Assembly (NCBI RefSeq): GCF_000745855.1
Contig: NZ_JQKD01000003.1
Span: 186,001 to 250,000 of the forward strand
DNA length: 64,000 bases
Direction: 5' to 3'
Source of the DNA: Xenophilus azovorans DSM 13620
GTDB taxonomy: Bacteria > Pseudomonadota > Gammaproteobacteria > Burkholderiales > Burkholderiaceae_C
Both the position numbers and the translations under genes were made by a program. Below the pieces are notes generated by a model. That model was not told where the DNA came from and did no database searches. It saw only the letters and a list, made by a program, of their open reading frames with translations. Below are positions 49,994 to 58,070 of the stretch, piece after piece; the stretch's first letter is position 1, and each line of letters begins with the position of its first letter.

Positions 49994-50926
49994 ATGTCTT
50001 CCTCCCGCCCCCGCATCGGCCTGGCCCTCGGCAGCGGCTCCGCGCGCGGCTGGTCGCACATCGGCGTGATCCGCGCGCTGGAGCGCGCGGGCCATGCGCC
50101 CGACATCGTCTGCGGCACCTCGATCGGCGCGCTGGTGGGCGCGGTGCATGCCGCCGGCCGGCTGGACTGGCTGGAGGACTGGGTGCGCCGGCTCACGTGG
50201 CCCGGCGTGGTGGCGATGCTCGACTTCCGCATGGGCGGCGGGCTGATCGAGGGCTCGCGCCTGACCGGCTTCTTCCGCCAGCATTTCCGCGACGAGGGCA
50301 TCGAGCACCTGCCGCTGCCCTTCGCCTGTGTCGCCACCGAGCTGGGCACGGGCCGCGAGGTGTGGCTGCGCGAGGGGCCGGTGATCGACGCGGTGCGCGC
50401 CTCGATCGCGCTGCCCGGCCTGTTCACGCCCACGCAGCTGGACGACCGGCTGCTGGTCGACGGCGGGCTGGTCAACCCCGTGCCGGTGTCGCTGTGCCGC
50501 GCCATGGGCGCCGAGGTGGTGATCGCGGTGGACCTGAACTGGGACCTGATCGGCCGACGCGCCCGCGCCGAGGTGCAGACCGAAGGCAGCGGCACGGACG
50601 AAGCCGACGCGCCCCCGGCAGCGACGTCGCCGATCGCTGCCCTGCTCGCGCGCCTGCGGCCGCTGCCGCGCGCCGCGGCGGGCCGGGCGCGGCAGGCTCC
50701 TTCGATGCTGGACGTGCTGACCACCAGCCTGAACATCATGCAGGTGCGCATCACGCAGAGCCGGCTGGCGGGCGAGCCGGCCGACGTGGTGATCCGCCCA
50801 CGGCTGTCGGACATCGCCGCGATGGACTTCCACCGCGCGGCCCTGGCCATCGCGCAGGGCGAGGCGGCGGTGGAGCGGGCGCTGCCGCTGCTGGAGGACG
50901 CGCTGGGCGAACCGCCGGCGGCCTGA
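49994..50926 (+). CDS. Patatin-like phospholipase (RssA type)
   Basis: 310 residues. The patatin hydrolase features are an oxyanion loop IGLALGSGSARGWSHIGVI, the nucleophile Ser43 in GTSIGALVGA (GXSXG) and the dyad Asp157 in LLVDGGLVNPVPV. The wording matches RssA-like bacterial patatins, which sit at the cytoplasmic side and may act on phospholipids; the natural substrate is unknown. The segment of about 50 residues after RRARAEVQTEG is Pro/Ala rich. ATG 49994 (MSSSRPRIGLALGSG) begins directly before the catalytic core; a frame from 49931 adds an unlikely leader. It is followed by the EamA gene in the same direction. Confidence 0.9.
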   Translation: MSSSRPRIGLALGSGSARGWSHIGVIRALERAGHAPDIVCGTSIGALVGAVHAAGRLDWLEDWVRRLTWPGVVAMLDFRMGGGLIEGSRLTGFFRQHFRDEGIEHLPLPFACVATELGTGREVWLREGPVIDAVRASIALPGLFTPTQLDDRLLVDGGLVNPVPVSLCRAMGAEVVIAVDLNWDLIGRRARAEVQTEGSGTDEADAPPAATSPIAALLARLRPLPRAAAGRARQAPSMLDVLTTSLNIMQVRITQSRLAGEPADVVIRPRLSDIAAMDFHRAALAIAQGEAAVERALPLLEDALGEPPAA

Positions 50927-50993
50927 GCGCACGAGGCGCGCATTGCCCCTGCGCCGGCAGCCCTGGCGGCCAGCCGCCACAATGCCCGACGCC

Positions 50994-51890
50994 ATGCAGA
51001 AACTGACCCCGCGCCAATGGGCGCTGCTCGTCCCGCTCACCCTCATCTGGGGCCTGAACTGGCCGGTGATGAAACTGGGCATCGCCGACTTCCCGCCGCT
51101 GAGTTTCCGGGCGATGTCGCTGTGGCTCGGCGTGCCGGTGCTGGCGGCGATCCTGCTGGCCGGGCGGGTGTCCTTCCGCGTGCCGCGGCAGCACTGGGGC
51201 GAGCTGCTGTGGCTGAGCGCCACCAACATGTTCGTCTGGCACGCTTGCATGATCCTCGCGCTCAAGCACCTGTCGAGCGGGCGCGCGGCCATCCTGGGCT
51301 ACACGATGCCGATCTTCTCGGCGCTGATCGGCGCCCTGCTCTACGGCACGCGGTTGAGCGCGCGCGGCTGGCTCGGCGTGGGCGCGGCCGCGCTGGGCGT
51401 GGGGCTGCTGCTGTGGCACGAGATCGCGGGCATGGCCGGGCGGCCCGGCTACCTGGCGCTGGCCCTGGTGGCGGCCGCGGTGTGGGCGCTGGGCACGCAA
51501 CTGCTGCGGCGCTCGCAGCTGCCGGTGCCCACGCTGACCGTCACCTTCTGGATGATCGCGCTGACAGCGGTGGTGATGACGCTGCTGTCGGCGCTGCTGG
51601 AGCGCGACCAGTGGCAGGTGCCCGACGCGGCCGCCTGGAGCGCCATCCTCTACAACGCGGTGCTGATCTTCGGCTTCGCGCAGGCGGCCTGGTTCGCGCT
51701 GGCGCGCGGCCTGCCGCCCATCGCCTCGACGCTGAGCGTGATGCTGATCCCGGTGCTGGGCGTGTTCAGCGGCGCGCTGTGGCTGGGCGAGGTGCTGCAC
51801 TGGCAGGACTGGGCGTCCGTGCTGCTGATGATGGTGGCCATCGCGGCGGTGCTGGCGCCCGCGCGGGGCGCGCCGGCGCCGGCCGGCTGA
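50994..51890 (+). CDS. EamA/DMT-family transporter
   Basis: 298 residues. It is a drug/metabolite transporter with two EamA repeats and about ten membrane helices. LTLIWGLNWPVMKLGIADFPPLSFRAM is the typical N-terminal half, and the second half begins near YLALALVAAAVWALGTQLL. LPPIASTLSVMLIPVLGVFSGALWLGE is the conserved last helix pair. Substrates are unknown. An ATG at 50982 overlaps a -10-like CACAAT (50978-50983), so the next in-frame ATG at 50994 is preferred. The patatin gene lies 67 bp upstream. Confidence 0.87.
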   Translation: MQKLTPRQWALLVPLTLIWGLNWPVMKLGIADFPPLSFRAMSLWLGVPVLAAILLAGRVSFRVPRQHWGELLWLSATNMFVWHACMILALKHLSSGRAAILGYTMPIFSALIGALLYGTRLSARGWLGVGAAALGVGLLLWHEIAGMAGRPGYLALALVAAAVWALGTQLLRRSQLPVPTLTVTFWMIALTAVVMTLLSALLERDQWQVPDAAAWSAILYNAVLIFGFAQAAWFALARGLPPIASTLSVMLIPVLGVFSGALWLGEVLHWQDWASVLLMMVAIAAVLAPARGAPAPAG

Positions 51891-51983
51891 GCGCCCCGCC
51901 CATGACCTTCGGGGTCATCGACGCGCTGCCGCCGCCGCGCGACAGTCGGTGCAACGTCAACAACCCCGAAGGAGAACAGCATC

Positions 51984-52226
51984 ATGGGCACCGGCTTCGA
52001 CATCCTCCCCCTGGCCGTCGCGCTGCTGATCGGCATGAGCGCGGTGGGCTCGTGCATCGGCATCGCGCTCCTGGGCAGCAAGCTGATCGAGGGCTCGGCC
52101 CGCCAGCCGGACCTGATGCAGGAGCTGCAGGGCAAGTTCTTCCTGGCCGCCGGCGTGACGGACGGCGCCTTCATCATCGCCACCGGCGTGGGCCTGTGGT
52201 TCGCGACGGCCAGCCCGTTCAAGTGA
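51984..52226 (+). CDS. Orphan F0 ATP synthase subunit c-like proteolipid
   Basis: 80 residues. Two membrane helices flank the polar loop GSARQPDL, which carries the Arg-Gln-Pro signature of subunit c. Helix 1 is LAVALLIGMSAVGSCIGIALLGSKLIE. Helix 2 is FFLAAGVTDGAFIIATGVGLWFA with the essential carboxylate at Asp60, where E. coli has Asp61. It therefore looks like a working rotor proteolipid. However, it stands alone: no atpB, atpF or other ATP synthase gene is in the window. It differs from the atp-operon subunit c of Burkholderiales that I know (for example GACIGIGIMG and GLIDAAFLIG), suggesting a diverged extra copy. GAAGGAG lies 8-9 bases before the ATG. Its 3' end overlaps the convergent thioesterase by 8 bp. 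Confidence 0.85.
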   Translation: MGTGFDILPLAVALLIGMSAVGSCIGIALLGSKLIEGSARQPDLMQELQGKFFLAAGVTDGAFIIATGVGLWFATASPFK

Positions 52227-53133
52227 CGATGACGGACGCCCGCGCGCCGGCCGGCGCGAGGTCGGTGACGCGCAGCATGCCCTCCTGCGCGGCGGAGGCC
52301 ACCAGGCGGCCATCGCGCGTGTAGACCCGGCCGAAGCACAGGCCGCGCGCGCCGCTGGCGCTGGGCGAATCCACCACGTACAGCAGCCAGTCGTCGAAGC
52401 GGAAGTCGCGGTGGAACCACATGGCGTGGTCGAGGCTGGCGGCGCGCACATGGCCGGCCAGGAAGCTCAGGCCGTGGCGCACGGCGGCGGCGCGCAGCAG
52501 GCCGTGGTCGGAAGCGTAGGCCAGCAGGGCGCGGTGCACGACCGGGTCGTCCGGCAGCGGGGCGACGGCGCGCATCCAGATGGCACAGCCGCCCTCGCGC
52601 GGCGCGGGGGCGAGCAGGTCGTCCTGTTCCACCGTGCGGTACTCGATGCCGTGCGGCACCGTGGCCTTCACGCGGAAGGGCTCGGGCAGGCGGTCGCCGG
52701 CCTCCACGCGGCGTTCCAGCTCGCTGGGCAGGCCCTCGGGGCCGGCCACGGCGGGCATCGGCTCCTGATGCTCCACGCCCGGGTCGCGCGTCTGGAAGGA
52801 GGCGGCCATCTCGAAGATGATCCGGCCGTTCTGCCGCGCCAGCACGTGGCGGGTGGTGAAGCTGCGGCCGTCGCGCACGCGGTCCACGCTGTAGTCGATG
52901 GGCGCGTGCTCACCCGGCAGCAGGAAGTAGGCGTGCATCGAGTGCACCGGCCGCTGCGGCGCCACGGTGAGGCTGGCGGCCATCAGCGCCTGGCCCAGCA
53001 CCTGGCCGCCGAAGACGTTGGGCGTGCCGATGTCCTCGCTCCGCCCTCGGAAGCGGTCCTCGCCGGCGGGCGCGAGGCGCATCAGGGCGACGAGGTCGTC
53101 GACGAGGCAGGCGGTGGTGGGGGCGTCGGTCAT
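52219..53133 (-). CDS. tesB: Acyl-CoA thioesterase II
   Basis: 304 residues. The double hot-dog fold enzyme hydrolyses acyl-CoA to fatty acid and CoA. The N-terminal half contains VFGGQVLGQALMAAS and VHSMHAYFLLPG. The second half has the catalytic residues: Asp in ASLDHAMWFHRDF, Ser in VVDSPSASGARGL and Gln in SAAQEGMLRV, corresponding to the E. coli Asp204/Thr228/Gln278 set. ATG 53133 (MTDAPTTACLVDDL) fits family starts; ATG 53166 would add eleven residues. It overlaps the orphan c-subunit gene tail to tail by 8 bp. Its upstream gap (53134-53374) contains a GC-rich palindrome. Confidence 0.92.
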   Translation of the reverse strand: MTDAPTTACLVDDLVALMRLAPAGEDRFRGRSEDIGTPNVFGGQVLGQALMAASLTVAPQRPVHSMHAYFLLPGEHAPIDYSVDRVRDGRSFTTRHVLARQNGRIIFEMAASFQTRDPGVEHQEPMPAVAGPEGLPSELERRVEAGDRLPEPFRVKATVPHGIEYRTVEQDDLLAPAPREGGCAIWMRAVAPLPDDPVVHRALLAYASDHGLLRAAAVRHGLSFLAGHVRAASLDHAMWFHRDFRFDDWLLYVVDSPSASGARGLCFGRVYTRDGRLVASAAQEGMLRVTDLAPAGARASVIVT

Positions 53134-53234
53134 CGGTGCGGCGGATTCGGGGAAACCCTGGAACATAGCAAAGGTGGTGCCGGCGCGCTGTCACGCACTC
53201 GCTCAGGAAGCGCCGGGCCACCCCGGGTTTTCTT

Positions 53235-53250
53235 GCCCCCTCGAGGGGGC
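53235..53250. repeat. GC-rich 16-bp palindrome in a repeat-like segment
   Basis: GCCCCCTCGAGGGGGC is perfectly self-complementary. The flanking CGCAGTCCGG recalls the segment after the family B repeat at 62971-63015, which has CCCCCTGGAGGGGG followed by CGCAGTCCG. It is probably a degenerate member of the repeats listed above. Confidence 0.4.
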
Positions 53251-53374
53251 GGGCTGGGCGCAGTCCGGCCTTTTGGGGGCACGCAGAACGCGCCTGCTTG
53301 GGCACAATGCCGCACTCCACCGCGGCCGTGCCTGCCGGGCGCGCCGTCCCTTCGGCCCTTCCTTCCTGCCCATC

Positions 53375-54298
53375 ATGCAGACACCTTGCTCCTCGCCCTC
53401 CCTGTCCGTCCTGGCCCTGGCGGCGGCCGGCGCCGTCTTCCTGGCCGGCTGCGGCTCCACCTCCGGCGGCGGCGCTGCCGGCGCCCCGGCGGCGGCCCCC
53501 GCGCCCGCCGCCAGCGCGCCCCCGGCACCGCCCGCGCCCCCGCCGACGCCCGGCTACGCCGAGGTGGCGGGCGCCTTCGAGGGCGCCAGCCTGGCGCAGG
53601 TGCGCCAGCAGTTGGTGGGCAGCACCGTGGCGCTGGACCTGCAGCGCCCGGCCAACCGCAGGGCGCCGGCCAACACCTGGGTCTCGGCCGAGGGCGACGC
53701 GGTGAGCTTCCGCTGCCTGGCCACGGACAAGGGCTTCCGCGGCGGCGCCGTCACCACCGAGGTGCGCGCCGTGCGCGTGGCCGGCAAGCAGCGCACCGTG
53801 GACCTGGCGCGCTGCGCGGCAGCCGCCGAAGCAGCGCCCGCCGCAGCGGCTGCACCGGCCGCAGCGCCTGCAGCCGCACCTGCGGCGGCCGCCGCCGGCG
53901 CGGGCACCGTGGGCGCCGGCAAGCCGGGCATGGACGCGCGCGGCAACGTGGTGGATTCATCGAAGGTCGAGGCCGGCAGCGGCCGCACCGTGAAGGGCCT
54001 GAACGACTACGAGGGCGAGATCACCGGCAACCCCGCGCCGGGCAGCAAGTTCGCCAAGCTGCAGATCGGCATGTCGGCCTTCCAGGTCACCAGCCAGATC
54101 GGCCCGCCGAGCGACCAGGGCGCCTACATCACCGGCAAGGCCTGGATCCCCTTCTACTTCGGCTCCGACCGCCACCGCTTCGAGATGGTCTACAAGGGCC
54201 AGGGGCGGCTGATCTTCGCGGGCGGCAGCGTGGGTGACTTCAGCAACGGCTACCTGATCTGGATCATCCACAACGCGAACGAGCCGGGGACGCGCTGA
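53375..54298 (+). CDS. Lipoprotein with Ala/Pro linkers and C-terminal BamE/SmpA-like domain
   Basis: 307 residues. The signal ends in FLAGC, giving a lipidated Cys at about residue 26, followed by a Gly/Ala/Pro-rich linker. A middle domain (YAEVAGAFEGASLAQVRQQL to VDLARCAAA) of unknown type is followed by a second Ala-rich linker. The C-terminal domain starts KLQIGMSAFQVTSQIGPPSD, the short helix-turn pattern of SmpA/BamE-like proteins, and contains FEMVYKGQGRLIFAGG. It could be an outer-membrane-associated assembly or stress protein, but the function is unknown. A -10-like CACAAT is at 53303-53308. The start is the ATG that opens the lipoprotein signal. Confidence 0.75.
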   Translation: MQTPCSSPSLSVLALAAAGAVFLAGCGSTSGGGAAGAPAAAPAPAASAPPAPPAPPPTPGYAEVAGAFEGASLAQVRQQLVGSTVALDLQRPANRRAPANTWVSAEGDAVSFRCLATDKGFRGGAVTTEVRAVRVAGKQRTVDLARCAAAAEAAPAAAAAPAAAPAAAPAAAAAGAGTVGAGKPGMDARGNVVDSSKVEAGSGRTVKGLNDYEGEITGNPAPGSKFAKLQIGMSAFQVTSQIGPPSDQGAYITGKAWIPFYFGSDRHRFEMVYKGQGRLIFAGGSVGDFSNGYLIWIIHNANEPGTR

Positions 54299-54332
54299 AA
54301 GAGAGGGCCGCTTCAAGCGGATCGTCGCCGTG

Positions 54333-55088
54333 TCAGGGCGCACCGCCTTCCGGCGTGAACTGAACGGCAACCTCCGGCGCCAGCCCGAGGGTCGCCTTTG
54401 CGCTGGGGCGGCGGAAGGTTCCGGCGGCCGCCTTGCGCACGCGCAATGCGGCGAGCACTTCGGCCTGCTTGACCGCTGCGGCCATCTGGTCGACCACCGG
54501 CACCGGAATGCGGTGCTTGACCTTGCTGGCGAGGCCTGCGAGGGGAGCACCGGCCAGGATGACCACGTCGGCCTCGCTCTCGTGCACGGCCGCGTTGGCG
54601 AGCTTGACCAGCAGTTCCTCCTTCTCGTCCTGCACATCCGCCACGGACGCGAAGGCGCCATCGAGCATGTGGATGCCCGCCAGCCGCCCTGTCAGGCCAT
54701 GGGATTCGACGCACTCCTGATACCAGGGGCCCAGCGCCTGCGCGAAGGTCACGATGGCAAAGCGCCGGCCCAGCATGCAGGCCGTGAGCATGGCGGCCTC
54801 GGCCATGCCGACGACAGGAATGTCGAAGAGCTCCCGCGCGGCAAACAGGCCGGGGTCGCCGAATGCCGCAATCACCGCCGCGTCGACATGCTTGTGCTGC
54901 CGAGCCAGCATCTCCAGAGCGATCGCGCCACCGATCTGCGCTTCGGCCCGCGTGGCGATGTAGGGAAAGCCGCGTGGTGCCGTCATGGACACCAGCTCCG
55001 TTCCGGATGCCGCAACGGCCTGCGCCGCCCCCATCAGCCGGTCGGTGATGCCCTGGGTCGTGTTGGGATTGAGGATCAGGATCCGCAT
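54333..55088 (-). CDS. Hydantoin/Asp-Glu racemase-fold protein lacking both catalytic cysteines
   Basis: 251 residues of the Asp/Glu racemase superfamily, hydantoin racemase branch (MRILILNPNTTQGITDRL, GMAEAAMLTACMLG, IVTFAQALGPWYQECVESH). Hydantoin racemases use two cysteines, in ACFxDPG and LLGCAGM. Here the corresponding residues are Ala75 in IAAFGDPGL and Ala181 in ILAGAPLAGL. Ordinary cysteine-pair racemisation is therefore not expected. It may be a decarboxylase, isomerase or amide-binding relative; other Burkholderia-like members share the AGAPLAGL wording as far as I recall. It is the last gene of the hydantoinase cluster, 52 bp after the amidase. No strong ribosome-binding site is seen. 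Confidence 0.85.
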   Translation of the reverse strand: MRILILNPNTTQGITDRLMGAAQAVAASGTELVSMTAPRGFPYIATRAEAQIGGAIALEMLARQHKHVDAAVIAAFGDPGLFAARELFDIPVVGMAEAAMLTACMLGRRFAIVTFAQALGPWYQECVESHGLTGRLAGIHMLDGAFASVADVQDEKEELLVKLANAAVHESEADVVILAGAPLAGLASKVKHRIPVPVVDQMAAAVKQAEVLAALRVRKAAAGTFRRPSAKATLGLAPEVAVQFTPEGGAP

Positions 55089-55140
55089 GGCCGTGCTCGT
55101 GGTTCCGTGGTGAATGCGATCGTCGCGACGAGGGGAAAAG

Positions 55141-56529
55141 CTAGCCGCGCGCCGTGAGCGGGCGCAACGCGGCTTCGAAAAGCTCGGCCGCGGCCAGAAG
55201 CAGGTGGTCGCGCCCCCGGGCCGCCACGACCTGCAAACCTACGGGCAGCGCATCGCGCCCCAAGCCGCACGGAATGGAAATCGCCGGCACCATCGCATGG
55301 TTCATGAATGGCGTAAAGACGGCATGCGCACGCGGCTCGACGGACTGCCCTTCGATGATCCGGGGGCCTGGCCGGTCGTTGGGCCACGCCACGCACGGCG
55401 TGGTGGGACACACCAGCAAGTCGTGGTGCTGCAGGAAGTCGCCGAGCGTCAACGCAATGCGCAAGCCGGCCTCGCGAGCGCGGGCGACGTCGGCGCCACG
55501 CCACTTCAGTCCACGCTCGATCTGGCGGGCGATGTCCGGATCGAAGACATCCGGATCGCGCCGCCAGTCGCTCTCGAACAGGCTTGCGAGGCCGACGTGT
55601 TGAAGCGGCATCAGGGCCTCTTCACTGGCGCCCTGGGGCCAGGAGGGGTCCGCGCGCTCGATCGGCAGGCCCGCGCCGCGCAGCCGCTCCACGGCGGCCT
55701 CCATGCACGCCGACACGTCCGGATCCACGGGCACATCCAGCCCCAGGCGCGGGCTGAAGGCGATGCGCAGCCGGCGCACATCGGCATCGGCGGCGGGTTG
55801 CAGCTCGATGGTCTGCGGGTCGCGCACGTCCACGCCTGCCATGGCGTCGAACATGAGGCGGGCGTCGGCCACGGTGCGGGCGATGGGCGCCAGGGTCTGC
55901 AGGCCGATGAAGGCATGCGCGAAGCCGAACGGATCGGCGATGGCGCCGAAGGAGGGCTTGAATCCCACCACGCCCACATGCGACGGCGGGCGGCGGCTGG
56001 AGCCGCCTCCGTCCGTGCCCAGGGCCAGCGGCGCCAGGCCGGCGGCCACCGCAGCCGCGCAACCTCCGGAGGAGCCGCCGGGCGTCAGCGACAGGTCTTG
56101 CGGATGCCGGGTCAGGCCATAGACGTGGTTGGTCGTCAAACCCTTGCAGGCGAACTCGGAACTGTTGGCCATGCCCACGATCAACGCGCCGGCCCGGCGA
56201 AGCCGCTCCACGGCCAAGGCATCGCGCGGCGCCACGAAGTCCGCAAACAGGCGCGAGCCCTGCGTCACGCGCTGCCCTGCCACCCAGATCACGTCCTTGA
56301 CCAGGACGGGAACGCCGGCCAAGGGCAGAGGTTCCCGGGCGGCCAGGCGGCGCCGCAAGTGTTCGAGTTGCGCCGGCAGGTCGGCGGGTGGGTCGCCCAC
56401 CACCGCATTGATCGCGGGGTTGCGCTCGTGCATGCGCTGCCGGAAGGCCCGAAGCACGTCGGCCGGGTCCAGGCGGCCGTCGCGGCAGGCGGCAGCGATC
56501 TGCCTCGCGTCGAGCAGTTCAGGGAGCAT
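55141..56529 (-). CDS. Amidase signature family hydrolase
   Basis: 462 residues. The Ser-cisSer-Lys triad is visible: Lys78 in VLVKDVIW, Ser153 in TPGGSSGGCAA and the nucleophile Ser177 in GTDGGGSSRRP. These enzymes hydrolyse amide bonds; related members act on carbamoyl or biuret-type substrates (AtzE/AtzF), aryl amides or indoleacetamide. The hydantoinase gene upstream overlaps it by 11 bp, so this protein probably replaces an N-carbamoylase in the pathway or attacks a later amide. ATG 56529 (MLPELLDARQIAAACRDG) is the family start; the longer frame to 56730 reads through the hydantoinase. The substrate is inference. Confidence 0.88.
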   Translation of the reverse strand: MLPELLDARQIAAACRDGRLDPADVLRAFRQRMHERNPAINAVVGDPPADLPAQLEHLRRRLAAREPLPLAGVPVLVKDVIWVAGQRVTQGSRLFADFVAPRDALAVERLRRAGALIVGMANSSEFACKGLTTNHVYGLTRHPQDLSLTPGGSSGGCAAAVAAGLAPLALGTDGGGSSRRPPSHVGVVGFKPSFGAIADPFGFAHAFIGLQTLAPIARTVADARLMFDAMAGVDVRDPQTIELQPAADADVRRLRIAFSPRLGLDVPVDPDVSACMEAAVERLRGAGLPIERADPSWPQGASEEALMPLQHVGLASLFESDWRRDPDVFDPDIARQIERGLKWRGADVARAREAGLRIALTLGDFLQHHDLLVCPTTPCVAWPNDRPGPRIIEGQSVEPRAHAVFTPFMNHAMVPAISIPCGLGRDALPVGLQVVAARGRDHLLLAAAELFEAALRPLTARG

Positions 56530-58042
56530 GGCGCTTGCTGGCTTCCCGCGCATTCGCGGCTTCGGGGCGAACGATCCGGCCCAGGGCGTCGGGCCGGTCG
56601 CCCACATAGTTGCCGGCGGGCACCGTGTCCCGCACCTTGGGCCGTGCCATCTCGGGGCGGCCGCACGGCAGGAACATGCCGTCGCCCGGCCGTCCCTGCA
56701 CCTGGCCGTCATCCCAGACCCGGCGGCCACGGACGAACGTGCTCACCGGCCAGCCGGTGACCTGCAGGCCTTCGTAGGGCGTGTAGTCCACTGCGTGGTG
56801 CAGCATGCCGTTGGCAATGGTCACCTGGCGGTCCGGATCCCAGATGGCGATGTCGGCGTCGGCGCCGATGGCAATGGCGCCCTTGCGCGGCGCCAGGCCG
56901 TAGAGCTTGGCGGGGTTGGTGGACGTCAATGCCACGAACTGGTTGAGCGTGATGCGGCCGGTGCGAACGCCTTCGGAGAACAGCAAGGGCAGCCGCGTCT
57001 CCAACCCGGGGATGCCGTTGGGGATGTACTGGAAGTTCACTTCGCGGCCGCCCGGCTTCTTTCCCTGCGGGTCGTCGAAGCGGAAGGGCGCATGGTCGGA
57101 CGAGACGATGGTGAACAGGCCGTCCGCCAGGGCGTCCCACACCACACGCTGGTTGGCCCGGTCGCGCGGCGGCGGGCTGCATACGCATTTGGCTCCTTCG
57201 TATCCTTCGTCCAGATGGCTGGAGGTCAGCAGGAGGTATTGCGGACAGGTCTCCGCGTAGATGCGCAGGCCGTGCGCGTGCGCCCACCGGATCTGGTCGA
57301 TGGCTTCGCGGCCCGACACGTGCACGATCAGGATCGGTACGTCCACGACCTCGGACAGCGCGATGGCCCGGTGCGTGGCCTCGCGCTCGACAGCCATCGG
57401 CCGGGCATGCGCGTGGTATTTGGGCGCCACCTGGCCGGCCTCTTCCAGCGCCTCGGTCAGCCAGGCGATGCAGTCGGCATTCTCCGCATGAACCATGGCC
57501 AGGGCGCCGTGCCTTCGCGCCACCGCGAGCAGGCTCAGGATCTGCCGGTCGTCGAGCCGCATGTCCTCGTAGGTCATGTAGATCTTGAAGGAGGTGTAGC
57601 CCGCCTCGATGAGCGCGGGGAGTTCGTCCTTCAGGACCGCGGGCGTCGGATCGGTGACGATCATGTGGAAGGCATGGTCCACGAAGGACTTGCCCTCGGC
57701 GCGGCGGTGGTAGTCCTCGACCGCGGCGCGCAGCGACTGGCCCTTTTCCTGCGCTGCGAACGGGATGACGGTCGTGGTGCCGCCGCACGCGGCGGAGCGC
57801 GTGCCGGTGAGGAAGTCGTCCGCCATGCGCAGCCCATCGCCCATGGGCTGGTCCAGGTGGCAATGGGCATCGATGCCGCCGGGCAGCACCAGACGGCCGC
57901 GCGCGTCGATCTCCTCGCGGCCCGGCGAAAGCGCCTGGCCCAGCGCCACGATGCGCCCGTCCCGGATGCCGACGTCGGCCTGCATGGTGTCGCTGGCGGT
58001 GGCCACGGTGCCGTTGCGGATCACGGTGTCGAATGTGCTCAT
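56519..58042 (-). CDS. Dihydropyrimidinase / D-hydantoinase
   Basis: 507 residues, amidohydrolase family. It opens cyclic ureide rings such as dihydropyrimidines, hydantoins or allantoin-like compounds. Metal ligands are complete: His60 and His62 in GGIDAHCHLDQP, the carboxylated Lys153 in SFKIYMTYEDM, His185 in MVHAEN, His241 in ILIVHVSGREA and Asp316 in VSSDHAPF. AGGAG precedes ATG 58042, 7-8 bases away. It is followed by the amidase with an 11-bp overlap and lies 28 bp downstream of the transporter gene. The natural substrate cannot be told from sequence; the cluster suggests an imported cyclic ureide. Confidence 0.93.
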   Translation of the reverse strand: MSTFDTVIRNGTVATASDTMQADVGIRDGRIVALGQALSPGREEIDARGRLVLPGGIDAHCHLDQPMGDGLRMADDFLTGTRSAACGGTTTVIPFAAQEKGQSLRAAVEDYHRRAEGKSFVDHAFHMIVTDPTPAVLKDELPALIEAGYTSFKIYMTYEDMRLDDRQILSLLAVARRHGALAMVHAENADCIAWLTEALEEAGQVAPKYHAHARPMAVEREATHRAIALSEVVDVPILIVHVSGREAIDQIRWAHAHGLRIYAETCPQYLLLTSSHLDEGYEGAKCVCSPPPRDRANQRVVWDALADGLFTIVSSDHAPFRFDDPQGKKPGGREVNFQYIPNGIPGLETRLPLLFSEGVRTGRITLNQFVALTSTNPAKLYGLAPRKGAIAIGADADIAIWDPDRQVTIANGMLHHAVDYTPYEGLQVTGWPVSTFVRGRRVWDDGQVQGRPGDGMFLPCGRPEMARPKVRDTVPAGNYVGDRPDALGRIVRPEAANAREASKRHAP

Positions 58043-58070
58043 GCCGCTCCTCCCTGGGCGCACCGGCGGA

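Noticed and set aside
51984-52226. Sodium-binding version of subunit c
   Set aside because: The helix-2 context VTDGAF lacks the Glu-Thr/Ser and Gln ligand pattern of sodium-type rings; proton-type Asp is seen.
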